Shown here: in pieces, positions 45,715-52,528 of the stretch
Layout: each line of letters starts with the position of its first letter
Numbering within the stretch: position 1 is the stretch's first letter
DNA from: Desulfitibacter alkalitolerans DSM 16504
GTDB taxonomy: Bacteria; Bacillota; DSM-16504; Desulfitibacterales; Desulfitibacteraceae
DNA: 64,000 nucleotides
Direction: 5' to 3'
NCBI RefSeq assembly: GCF_000620305.1
Contig: NZ_JHVU01000025.1
Span: 1-64,000 of the forward strand
Position numbers and translations under genes: made by a program
Notes under the pieces: generated by a model
What the model was told of the DNA's origin: nothing
The model's database searches: none
The model's input: the letters and a program-made list of their open reading frames with translations, nothing else

Positions 45715-47991
45715 ATGCAAAAAAGTAATTTTTTAATAGCAAACATTTTAAATAAAACCTTTGACTTATATATTGATGATTATACTGAAGAAAAACTTAA
45801 AGATTATAGGAATAGATATCAAGAGACACATGCTTTCTTTAGGTATTCTATAAAAGGACAAGAAAAGATTATAATATTTCCACTGACTGACGATTCTGTT
45901 GTAACACCCGAAAAATATACTGTAAATCCAATAAAGGATACGATATTAGTTAAAAAGTTTGTCCATGAGCTTGTTTTCAGAGAAATATATCAAATAGGAA
46001 GAAAGATTGAAAAGTATACTACCATCACTTTTATATCTGAGAAAAATGAAGATGACTTAATAAGTCAGGTAGTTCCACCTGAATATAGAACAATATTTGG
46101 GTATAAAAAAGGCATAAAAATTGATAGTAGAGTTTTTTATCCAGATAAGGACTCAGCCCTTATTGGGGTTATAATTAATTCCTTTTACAGGTGGGACAAT
46201 AAACTGAACTGCAAATTTTTACATGACAAGGGAATTGAACTTAAAAACAGATTTGTTTGTGAGTTTTCAGATCCAACAATCTCAATTTTGTCCAAATCAA
46301 GAGTGTTATTAGGAGTTATTATTGATATAGATGGAGATGAAGCTGTTATTGAAAAGAGTGGACATATAAGCAAGAAACTACTTAGTGATATTTATGTTGA
46401 AAACAACTTTAAGAATAGAAATGAAATAATGAGAGAGCTGTTGGGAGATAAAAAATTTGAAGAAATAATTAAAATTATTAAGAATTCTTCTGGTTCAAGA
46501 AAAAGTGCTGATTCTCAATTTAGTTCTGCTAATAGAATTGCTGAATGGTTAATCAAGACAAATTTCAACAGTAAATCAGGATTTTCATTTAGATTTACAA
46601 ATATTTTTTCCTCGGACAATAGCCAATGGAAGTCAATAAATGCACAAAATCCTACTTATATATTTAGTTTACGTGAAGATAAAATAGATACATATGCTGA
46701 TAGGGGATTGAAAAAGTATGGGCCTTATGACAGTATTACATATACACCTAAAACACCTAATATTGCAGTAATATGTAAAAAAACAGATAGAGGAATTGTA
46801 ACTGAATTTTTAAAAAAATTTGAGCAAGGATTGCCTTCAATTAAATCAGGACATTTTGAACCTTATGGTCAAGGTTTTGTTAGAAAGTTCAAACTATCTT
46901 CAATAAATTGGTCTGTTTACGAGTTTAATAGTGACTGTAAAGATGATTATGAAAAGGCGATAAGATCATGCTTACAAAACACTATAAAGTGGGATTTGGC
47001 AATTATTCAAACATCTGAAAAACATAAACTGTTACCAGCGTCAGAAAGCCCTTATTATTTAGCAAAGGCCAAATTTATGGCGAATGACATACCTGTCCAG
47101 GGAATCAATATAGAAACAATGAAAAAAAGAGATGAACAAATTGTCTACATTCTAAATAATATATCGTTGGCTTGTTATGCGAAAATGGGAGGAACTCCTT
47201 GGGTTATTCCGTCAAATAAAAGTATTGACAGAGAATTGGTGATAGGATTAGGGAATGCAATAATAAAAAAAGATAGATTTAAATATGAAAAAAGAATTGT
47301 TGGCATAACTACCGTTTTTAATAGTGATGGGCGATATATGCTAAGCAGTAAATCTGCAGAAGTTGATTTTAAAGATTATTTTGAAGCATTACTTTATAAT
47401 CTGCGGTCAGTATTTAACGATATCAAAAAAAATGAGGGATGGCGGAGTGGTGATAATGTACGACTTGTGTTTCACTGTTTTAAGCCTTTCAAAAACAGTG
47501 AGGCTAATGCTATAAAAAAACTTATGTTAGAATTAAGCAGGGATTTGAATATTATTTATGCCTTTTTACATATTGCAAAGGAACCACCATTGTTTTTAAT
47601 TGATGATGAACAAGCAGGTATTCCTTCTTATAATGGTTCTTTAAAAGGAAAATGGATGCTGAAGAAAGGAACTGGTGTAAAGTTTGATGATAACGAATGT
47701 CTTATCCAACTTACAGATGCAAAAGATATTAAAATGGCAAGTCATGGAATGGCTAAGCCTATCATGTTGAAATTACACAGAGAGTCTACTTTTCTTGATT
47801 TAGACTATTTATCACAACAAGTATTTAATTTTGCTGCAATGTCATATCGAAGCTTTTCAAGTGCACCATTACCTGTTACTATTTGGTATTCACAGATGAT
47901 AGCAAAAATATTAGGTAATATGCGAGATATTAAAGGATGGGATTCGGACTTCTTATTGAATAAGTTGAAATATAATAGGTGGTTTTTATGA
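45715..47991 (+). CDS. Long prokaryotic Argonaute, probably catalytically inactive (long-B type)
   Basis: A 758-residue protein with Argonaute order of domains. The MID domain (~345-490) contains WDLAIIQTSEKHKLLP (~428-442), giving the His-Lys pair of long-B Argonautes, and SPYYLAKAKFMANDIPVQGIN with downstream Lys and Gln for binding the 5' end of a guide. The PIWI domain (~490-758) begins GGTPWVIPS and ends LPVTIWYSQMIAKILG. The usual first catalytic Asp is missing in ELVIGLGNA (~507), and the usual Asp after the conserved His in LVFHCFKPFKNSE (~583) is absent. It is therefore expected to bind guide and target without cutting. AAAGGGGA precedes ATG 45715. It overlaps the membrane protein gene by ATGA. 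Confidence 0.78.
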   Translation: MQKSNFLIANILNKTFDLYIDDYTEEKLKDYRNRYQETHAFFRYSIKGQEKIIIFPLTDDSVVTPEKYTVNPIKDTILVKKFVHELVFREIYQIGRKIEKYTTITFISEKNEDDLISQVVPPEYRTIFGYKKGIKIDSRVFYPDKDSALIGVIINSFYRWDNKLNCKFLHDKGIELKNRFVCEFSDPTISILSKSRVLLGVIIDIDGDEAVIEKSGHISKKLLSDIYVENNFKNRNEIMRELLGDKKFEEIIKIIKNSSGSRKSADSQFSSANRIAEWLIKTNFNSKSGFSFRFTNIFSSDNSQWKSINAQNPTYIFSLREDKIDTYADRGLKKYGPYDSITYTPKTPNIAVICKKTDRGIVTEFLKKFEQGLPSIKSGHFEPYGQGFVRKFKLSSINWSVYEFNSDCKDDYEKAIRSCLQNTIKWDLAIIQTSEKHKLLPASESPYYLAKAKFMANDIPVQGINIETMKKRDEQIVYILNNISLACYAKMGGTPWVIPSNKSIDRELVIGLGNAIIKKDRFKYEKRIVGITTVFNSDGRYMLSSKSAEVDFKDYFEALLYNLRSVFNDIKKNEGWRSGDNVRLVFHCFKPFKNSEANAIKKLMLELSRDLNIIYAFLHIAKEPPLFLIDDEQAGIPSYNGSLKGKWMLKKGTGVKFDDNECLIQLTDAKDIKMASHGMAKPIMLKLHRESTFLDLDYLSQQVFNFAAMSYRSFSSAPLPVTIWYSQMIAKILGNMRDIKGWDSDFLLNKLKYNRWFL

Positions 47992-48965
47992 ATGATAATG
48001 CTATTGAAAACAAAAGTTGGGACTTTTTATTTAATGAGGATGAAACGTTTTTTAGGAAATGTTTTAAGCTATATACATTAGGAGAAGGTTACGTAAATTT
48101 GTCAGATGAAGAAATCGAAAAGAGTATTGTTGACTTGAATGACTATAAAAATGTAGCTTCTATTTGTTATCTTATTCTTGCAGGATATAGGTCTATTAAA
48201 CTCAATCTTTTACAATCTTTAGAAGAAGGATTGGATAGAATATCACAGAAAACGATATCCCCTACTTATAATCTAGTATATGATGAAATGGCTTTAATGG
48301 GATTGGTAATTGCCGTAAAGAATTTAAAACTGCAACAGCATTACGAATGGCTTAAAAAGTTGCTTTTTGAGTATAAAAAATCTGCAACACTTCGAGAGAC
48401 TGACTATGGCTTTGCAGAACTGATGGAAGAATATATTAATGATTCAAATATTATTGTTGGAATTCAATCAGATAAAAGTAATTTAATTAAATCCTGGTTG
48501 TCATATGAAAAAAAACAAAAGAATTCTTGCTTAACTCAGCAATGTGAACTCAGTAAAAAAATTTGGAAAATGGGAGTCCCATATTTTAATGATGATTTTT
48601 TTGATTGCTTAGCTTGTGGCGTTATTGATAAACTGATAGCTCAAAAATTTGAATTTGGTGTAATAAGCGTCGAAAACAATTATAGAAAGGCTATAAACAA
48701 AGCTGAAAAGCTTGGTAAAATTTATGCTTTCATTTTGATTTCTGTGATATTAATAACAGTTGCTGTACTTTATATTTTTATAGTATACAAAATATCTGTT
48801 TATGAATATATAAAGGATGAAAATTTATGGTATATTCCTGCAGGGATTGGTGTAATTGGAGTAATCGGCTTACCAATAGCTATACTAAAGAATACCAAAA
48901 AGATTTTTTTGTGGCTATCTCAATATTTTTCTAAATTGATAAAAAAAGTAAGGGGATTAATATAG
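47988..48965 (+). CDS. Two-TM membrane protein coupled to the Argonaute, candidate effector
   Basis: A 325-residue protein. Residues 1-~230 are soluble, helical and moderately charged; two hydrophobic segments follow at ~236-260 (IYAFILISVILITVAVLYIF) and ~275-294 (YIPAGIGVIGVIGLPIAIL), and the tail is basic. ATG 47988 is preceded by AGGTGG and overlaps the Argonaute stop by ATGA, implying coupled translation and fixed stoichiometry. Membrane proteins encoded directly after inactive long-B Argonautes are known effectors that kill the infected cell by damaging the membrane. I could not recognise the soluble domain, so homology to the described membrane effectors is not established. Confidence 0.65.
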   Translation: MNDNAIENKSWDFLFNEDETFFRKCFKLYTLGEGYVNLSDEEIEKSIVDLNDYKNVASICYLILAGYRSIKLNLLQSLEEGLDRISQKTISPTYNLVYDEMALMGLVIAVKNLKLQQHYEWLKKLLFEYKKSATLRETDYGFAELMEEYINDSNIIVGIQSDKSNLIKSWLSYEKKQKNSCLTQQCELSKKIWKMGVPYFNDDFFDCLACGVIDKLIAQKFEFGVISVENNYRKAINKAEKLGKIYAFILISVILITVAVLYIFIVYKISVYEYIKDENLWYIPAGIGVIGVIGLPIAILKNTKKIFLWLSQYFSKLIKKVRGLI

Positions 48966-49019
48966 AAAATATAGGTTATATTGGGTTGATAGTCTTATGA
49001 GAAAGTATCTAGCGATACA

Positions 49020-49265
49020 ATGGAATTAGCAGATAAAATAGAAAATGGCGGATTAAACGGCGGATTAAATAGCGGATTAAAATCCTTATTTGACACAATA
49101 AAAGATAACCCAGGAATTAAAGCAAAAGATGCTTCAATATTATTAGATAATCGTGCTATTAGTACTATAGAAAAACAGATAAAAGAATTATCTAATAAGG
49201 GTTTAATTGAAAGACGTGGAAGTAAAAAAGCCGGAGGTTATTATGCTGTAAAAAATGAGGAATAA
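49020..49265 (+). pseudogene. C-terminal remnant of an AlbA/RecG-like ATP-binding regulator
   Basis: The 81 codons read NGGLNGGLNSGLKSL followed by a winged helix (IKAKDASILLDNRAISTIEKQIK, GLIERRGSKKAGGYY). This is the typical C-terminal end of AlbA_2/RecG-like HTH ATP-binding proteins, which are normally 400-500 residues. No upstream part is present and no ribosome site is seen, so this is a truncated leftover at the right edge of the cargo island. Confidence 0.55.
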
Positions 49266-49293
49266 AAAAAGAAAATAATTTTCCCCGAGAAAA

Positions 49294-49800
49294 CTATTTT
49301 CTAAGAAATTCACTATTAGCTATTTGAATTGGATTTATATCATATCCTTTGTTTTTTAAAATTTGGCTCTTAAAATCAACAAGTTCAACGGGTATGTCCA
49401 GTTTTGCTGCAATGAATTCATATGTATATTCCTGCTTTGCAAAATCCATAATCGTATTATCCGGGATAAGCAATTCGGTTGCGAATAGATTCGCTTCCCG
49501 TTCCGGCTTTGATGACATGTCAAAAAGAGAGAATTCCCGGATGGCAGTATTTCTCGCAAAATGCTGATGAAGTCTATCATGCCCTAATTCATGGGCACAT
49601 ATAATACTCTTAAATTTATCATTTATTTTTTGGTTAATAACTATATAGCGAAAGCGTGACTGGTAAAAATAATACCCCTTCAAATTTCCTAAGTTTTCAA
49701 AGACAATATTAATATTCATTCCACTGGCAATCTCAAATGGATTGCGAGTTCTATATTTTTTTATTAATCTCTCAACTTCAGTTGAAATGATATTAATCAT
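49294..49800 (-). CDS. ImmA/IrrE-family metallopeptidase
   Basis: A 168-residue zinc protease with HELGHDRLHQ (HExxH, ~80-90) and the downstream zinc-ligand region EREANLFATELLIPD (~118-132). ImmA-type enzymes cleave the XRE repressor of their element to switch on excision genes. I chose the start at 49800 with AGGTGAAGTA upstream; the longer frame from 49818 includes that ribosome site. It is transcribed with the XRE repressor gene just upstream on the same strand, the classic ICEBs1-like pair. Confidence 0.88.
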   Translation of the reverse strand: MINIISTEVERLIKKYRTRNPFEIASGMNINIVFENLGNLKGYYFYQSRFRYIVINQKINDKFKSIICAHELGHDRLHQHFARNTAIREFSLFDMSSKPEREANLFATELLIPDNTIMDFAKQEYTYEFIAAKLDIPVELVDFKSQILKNKGYDINPIQIANSEFLRK

Positions 49801-49863
49801 TACTTCACCTACCTTCACCCATAAGTATTCCGGTTAATGCCGTATACTTCTTACTCTTCAGAT

Positions 49864-50292
49864 TTATTTTTTCGTACCATATTTTTCTCTTGCTTTAGCT
49901 TTGGCATCAAAATATATTTTAGTTATTGATTGAAAAAATGCATCCTGGTCTTCTTCTGACAATGAACCACCTGCCATCATTGCTGCTGTTTTTTCTACGA
50001 GTGCTTCGGCTTCTTTCTTACCTTTATACCCAAAGTCTTCTTTAGCAGACGATATAAAATTATCTTCTGTTTTGGAAAGAGCATTTCTATTATCAGTATC
50101 CGTTATTAAATAATCTACTGATACATTAAATATTTCGGCAAGTTTTCGAATAACCTTTTTATCTTTTGGAAATAAGTTATCTGTTTCATAATTATATATT
50201 GATTTTGTAGATACTCCAATATTTGAAGCCAATTCCTTTTGTGAGTATCCTAGTTCTTTGCGCAGTTTTTTGACTTTTTCTCCAAAATTCAT
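49864..50292 (-). CDS. XRE-family repressor, probable ImmR-like
   Basis: A 142-residue protein with an N-terminal Cro/C1 HTH (KKLRKELGYSQKELASNIGVSTKSIYNYE, ~8-36) and a helical C-terminus. It is divergent from the gene at 50473, with repeated TAAGTAA-type sequences in between, and it is followed by an ImmA/IrrE peptidase gene, its probable antirepressor. AGGAGGATGATACA precedes the start. It likely represses the conjugative element's excision/transfer genes until cleaved. Confidence 0.85.
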   Translation of the reverse strand: MNFGEKVKKLRKELGYSQKELASNIGVSTKSIYNYETDNLFPKDKKVIRKLAEIFNVSVDYLITDTDNRNALSKTEDNFISSAKEDFGYKGKKEAEALVEKTAAMMAGGSLSEEDQDAFFQSITKIYFDAKAKAREKYGTKK

Positions 50293-50317
50293 TGTATCAT
50301 CCTCCTGTTGTAATAAG

Positions 50318-50437
50318 TAAGTTGTTTCTGCATATCAGAAATAAATTTCCGGTTTTTATTGACACTATTTTACTTCTTGTGTATACTGATAAGTAACTAC
50401 TTACTGATTTATATGATATATCAGTAAGTAACTTCTG
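50318..50437 (+). promoter_or_regulatory. Divergent control region: strong promoter plus repeated operator sequences
   Basis: TTGACA (50359-50364) and TATACT (50382-50387) are 17 bases apart and face the gene at 50473. Related motifs occur three times: TAAGTAAGTTGTTTCTG near 50318, ATAAGTAACTACTTACTGAT at 50389-50408 (an inverted arrangement) and ATCAGTAAGTAACTTCTG near 50419-50437. These are likely binding sites for the divergent XRE repressor, overlapping the transcription start. Confidence 0.7.
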
Positions 50438-50472
50438 TCAAGGGAAGATACAGCGAAGGGAGGAAGTAAATT

Positions 50473-51024
50473 ATGGAAATGGAAAGTGGTTTATATAAGG
50501 AAATGGATATTCATAGGACATCCTGCATTAATAACAGTAAAATCAGTCCTAATGTGTATCACAATACCAAGCTGCTGCTTACTTTGTATAATAAAGTACT
50601 ATGGAGAATAAACCAATCATTAGATGTGGTTAGAGAAGATTGTTTATACTCTACACAAAAACATCTGGATGAATTGATTAACAGCTTGGTTGATGTTGAT
50701 TTATATTTGTCAAAAACCAGATTTGAAAGCCGGTTACAAAGTATTGAGGAAAGCAGGAGTATTATCAATCTGGTTGACAAGGCATTAATTATGTTGAAAT
50801 CACATCCTGATAATGGTGAGAGGTATTATTCTCTGCTTTATAAAGCTTATATTAGTCCATATAAATATAGTGAAGAAGAAATGCTTGAATACTTATGTGT
50901 TTCAAGATCTACATATTTTAGAGAAAAAAAAAGAGCAATCAGACTACTTGGAACTATACTGTGGGGATTTTTAATTCCTAAGTTAGCTAAAGAACTAAAG
51001 CAGGTCTATGTGCTGGAATATTGA
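50473..51024 (+). CDS. Putative ICE regulator with HTH (sigma-like, ArpU/DUF1492 type)
   Basis: A 183-residue helical protein. The C-terminal part contains KYSEEEMLEYLCVSRSTYFREKKRAIRLLG (~133-162), a helix-turn-helix like region 4 of sigma-like regulators in phages and ICEs. AAGGGAGGAAG precedes ATG 50473, and a near-consensus promoter lies ~100 bases upstream with repressor-type repeats. Under repression it would be silent and on induction may activate excision genes. Family assignment is tentative. Confidence 0.6.
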   Translation: MEMESGLYKEMDIHRTSCINNSKISPNVYHNTKLLLTLYNKVLWRINQSLDVVREDCLYSTQKHLDELINSLVDVDLYLSKTRFESRLQSIEESRSIINLVDKALIMLKSHPDNGERYYSLLYKAYISPYKYSEEEMLEYLCVSRSTYFREKKRAIRLLGTILWGFLIPKLAKELKQVYVLEY

Positions 51025-51048
51025 GACTAAAATGAAACCTGGTTGCTA

Positions 51049-51077
51049 CTGACACCATACTTTGACACTGTTATAAT
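51049..51077 (+). promoter_or_regulatory. Promoter upstream of the leader region
   Basis: CTGACA (51049-51054) and TATAAT (51072-51077) are 17 bases apart. Transcripts would begin near 51085 and run through two terminators before reaching the sigma-like gene at 51340. Confidence 0.55.
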
Positions 51078-51133
51078 TGCTATACTGGAATAAAAAGGCG
51101 TTAATTTATGCTCTGAAACGTTTATAACGTGAC

Positions 51134-51222
51134 AGGGCTATTTTTATGCCCTTTTTTAAAAAGGAAAATTATAACAATGACTCGATTAGAGGAGTCGCAC
51201 AATTTTGTGCGGCTCCTTTTTT
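51134..51222 (+). terminator. Two tandem terminators in the leader before the sigma-like gene
   Basis: The first is AGGGC / GCCCT (51134-51152) followed by TTTTTT. The second is GGAGTCGCAC / GTGCGGCTCC (51191-51216, one G.T) with a loop AATTTT, followed by TTTTTT. They lie between the promoter at 51049 and the gene at 51340, an arrangement that suggests attenuation or insulation. A 64-codon frame (51146-51340) runs across the second hairpin. Confidence 0.7.
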
Positions 51223-51339
51223 CGTTTTGGGACAAAGGGGTTGTCAATATGCTGTACGAGGTCAACCAGCACTGCCGTTCTCCATAAATTCCTCTGTTTT
51301 TCAATTCCCTAAAAATTTGAAAAACGGAGGAAATGAATA

Positions 51340-51756
51340 ATGGAAGTAAAGATCAATTATGAAGGTAAGGAAATATGGGTTGATGAGCAGGTGAAAGAAT
51401 GCTTGGACGAATTAAAAAGAGAAGAAAGCGTGCAAAGCAGGAAGAGTAGAAGGCATGAGTTGCTGTGGGATTCAATGCTGATTGATGGAATTGAAAATGA
51501 CCAGGGTACATTACCGGAAATAGTGCCTATTGAAGAAGACGTGATTTGGGCTATGTATCTTCAAGCGTTGGACAAGCTTATCAATGGACTGGAATCTACG
51601 GACAAGCAAATAATTACTGACCGCTTTTTTAATAAAATGAAGTACCGTGAAATGGCTGAAAAATATGCTATGCCGGTTACATCCATTCAGTACAGAATAG
51701 AAAAATCAATCAAGGAAATGAGCCGGAAATTTAATGATGTTCTGAATAAGTTATAG
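51340..51756 (+). CDS. Sigma-70-family-like regulator
   Basis: A 138-residue protein whose C-terminal half resembles sigma region 4: LINGLESTDKQIITDRFFNKMKYREMAEKY and VTSIQYRIEKSIKEMSR (~83-130). Such short sigma-like proteins control excision or recombinase genes in conjugative transposons. A GGAGGAAATGAATA ribosome site lies just before ATG 51340. It is 0.8 kb upstream of the serine recombinase with a terminator-rich non-coding block between. Confidence 0.7.
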   Translation: MEVKINYEGKEIWVDEQVKECLDELKREESVQSRKSRRHELLWDSMLIDGIENDQGTLPEIVPIEEDVIWAMYLQALDKLINGLESTDKQIITDRFFNKMKYREMAEKYAMPVTSIQYRIEKSIKEMSRKFNDVLNKL

Positions 51757-51787
51757 GCAAAGAAAAAAAATTTAAAAGTTTTTCCGT

Positions 51788-51871
51788 AAAAACACTCTCT
51801 GACTGACCTAAAGGGTGAGGGGATATTTTTATTCCTTCTATGCTCTTTGAAAAACGGCAGAGAGTGTTTTT
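51788..51871 (+). repeat. 14-bp inverted repeat ending in T-run (terminator or structured RNA)
   Basis: AAAAACACTCTCTG (51788-51801) and CAGAGAGTGTTTTT (51858-51871) are perfect complements 56 bases apart, and the second arm ends in a T-rich run. It may be a terminator with a large loop or the outer stem of a structured transcript. Confidence 0.6.
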
Positions 51872-51911
51872 CTTTTCTGCCTATATACAATATTTCAGGT
51901 ACGTTACTCTT

Positions 51912-52013
51912 GTGGCTGTGATTAGCGGAAAGCGACGTAAGCGAAAACGCCATGAAGGGATTTTTATAATTCCTAAGCGACTTTTTTTGGCTTTAAATTA
52001 TCAGTGGTTCTGA
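51912..52013 (+). CDS. Possible small basic peptide of 33 residues
   Basis: A frame from GTG 51912 encodes a very basic peptide with GKRRKRKRHEG near the N-terminus and a hydrophobic C-terminus ending LNYQWF. There is no good ribosome site. It could be a real arginine-rich peptide, or chance coding in a structured non-coding region. Confidence 0.25.
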   Translation: MAVISGKRRKRKRHEGIFIIPKRLFLALNYQWF

Positions 52014-52200
52014 TAAATCGCCATGATCCACAAGAGGGATAATGATACTTCCGTCAAGTCCTAACTTCTCGTATGGATGACGGCTCGCTCGGTGAGGGAG
52101 AGGTTTAGATACCTATGTTGTCTGCAAACCGCAGATAGCCTGAAATATTCCCGTATTGGGGTGCGTGGCAAATACAATACCAAATAAATTAAGAAGCAAT
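52014..52200. other. Non-coding block upstream of the serine recombinase
   Basis: No gene is supported here. The sequence is GC-richer than its surroundings, with patches such as GACGGCTCGCTCGGTGAGGG (52080-52099). Its composition and location just upstream of a recombination module suggest a structured leader or recombination-related site. Nothing more specific can be said. Confidence 0.35.
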
Positions 52201-52240
52201 AAAGGCAGGAGCTAAGCTATACTCTTGCCTTTAATTTTTA
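52201..52240 (+). terminator. Terminator (first of tandem pair)
   Basis: AAAGGCAGGAG (52201-52211) pairs with CTCTTGCCTTT (52222-52232), with one G.T, followed by AATTTTTATTTT. Confidence 0.8.
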
Positions 52241-52244
52241 TTTT

Positions 52245-52297
52245 AAAAGCAGAGCCAATAACCAATGTGCTGCATTGATTATTGGTTCTGCTTTTAA
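52245..52297 (+). terminator. Very long hairpin terminator (second of tandem pair)
   Basis: A 23-bp stem with two G.U pairs (arms 52245-52267 and 52273-52295) and a 5-nt loop TGCTG, ending in TTTT. It blocks read-through into the recombinase unit, so the recombinase likely depends on transcription starting after it or on antitermination. Confidence 0.85.
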
Positions 52298-52319
52298 GCA
52301 ATATTAAGGGGGTCAGGTA

Positions 52320-52454
52320 ATGGATAATAATATGAAGTATTGTATACAGATAGCATATCTAAATCAGCTTATCAGTAAAAAGCTCATAACAGAAGTTGAA
52401 TACAAGAAAATTAAAAATTACATAAAAGAAAAATATGGAGCTAAGGCAAGTTAA
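52320..52454 (+). CDS. SHOCT-like small protein upstream of the recombinase
   Basis: A 44-residue protein with a SHOCT-like helix pair: IAYLNQLISKKLITEVEYKKI and a basic end. GGGGGTCAGG lies just upstream of ATG 52320. Short proteins of this form are common directly before large serine recombinases in clostridial elements and may be recombination directionality factors or regulators; that role is inferred. Confidence 0.6.
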   Translation: MDNNMKYCIQIAYLNQLISKKLITEVEYKKIKNYIKEKYGAKAS

Positions 52455-52528
52455 ACTGGAAATTGTACGTATTATATACTATAATGAACATACAGTTGAA
52501 TAAGAACACGTTTGAAAGGAGTATGGGT

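Noticed and set aside
51146-51340. 64-residue open frame with cysteine- and phenylalanine-rich sequence as a gene
   Set aside because: It runs through a perfect terminator hairpin and has a weak start; the region is better explained as an untranslated leader. A leader peptide cannot be excluded.
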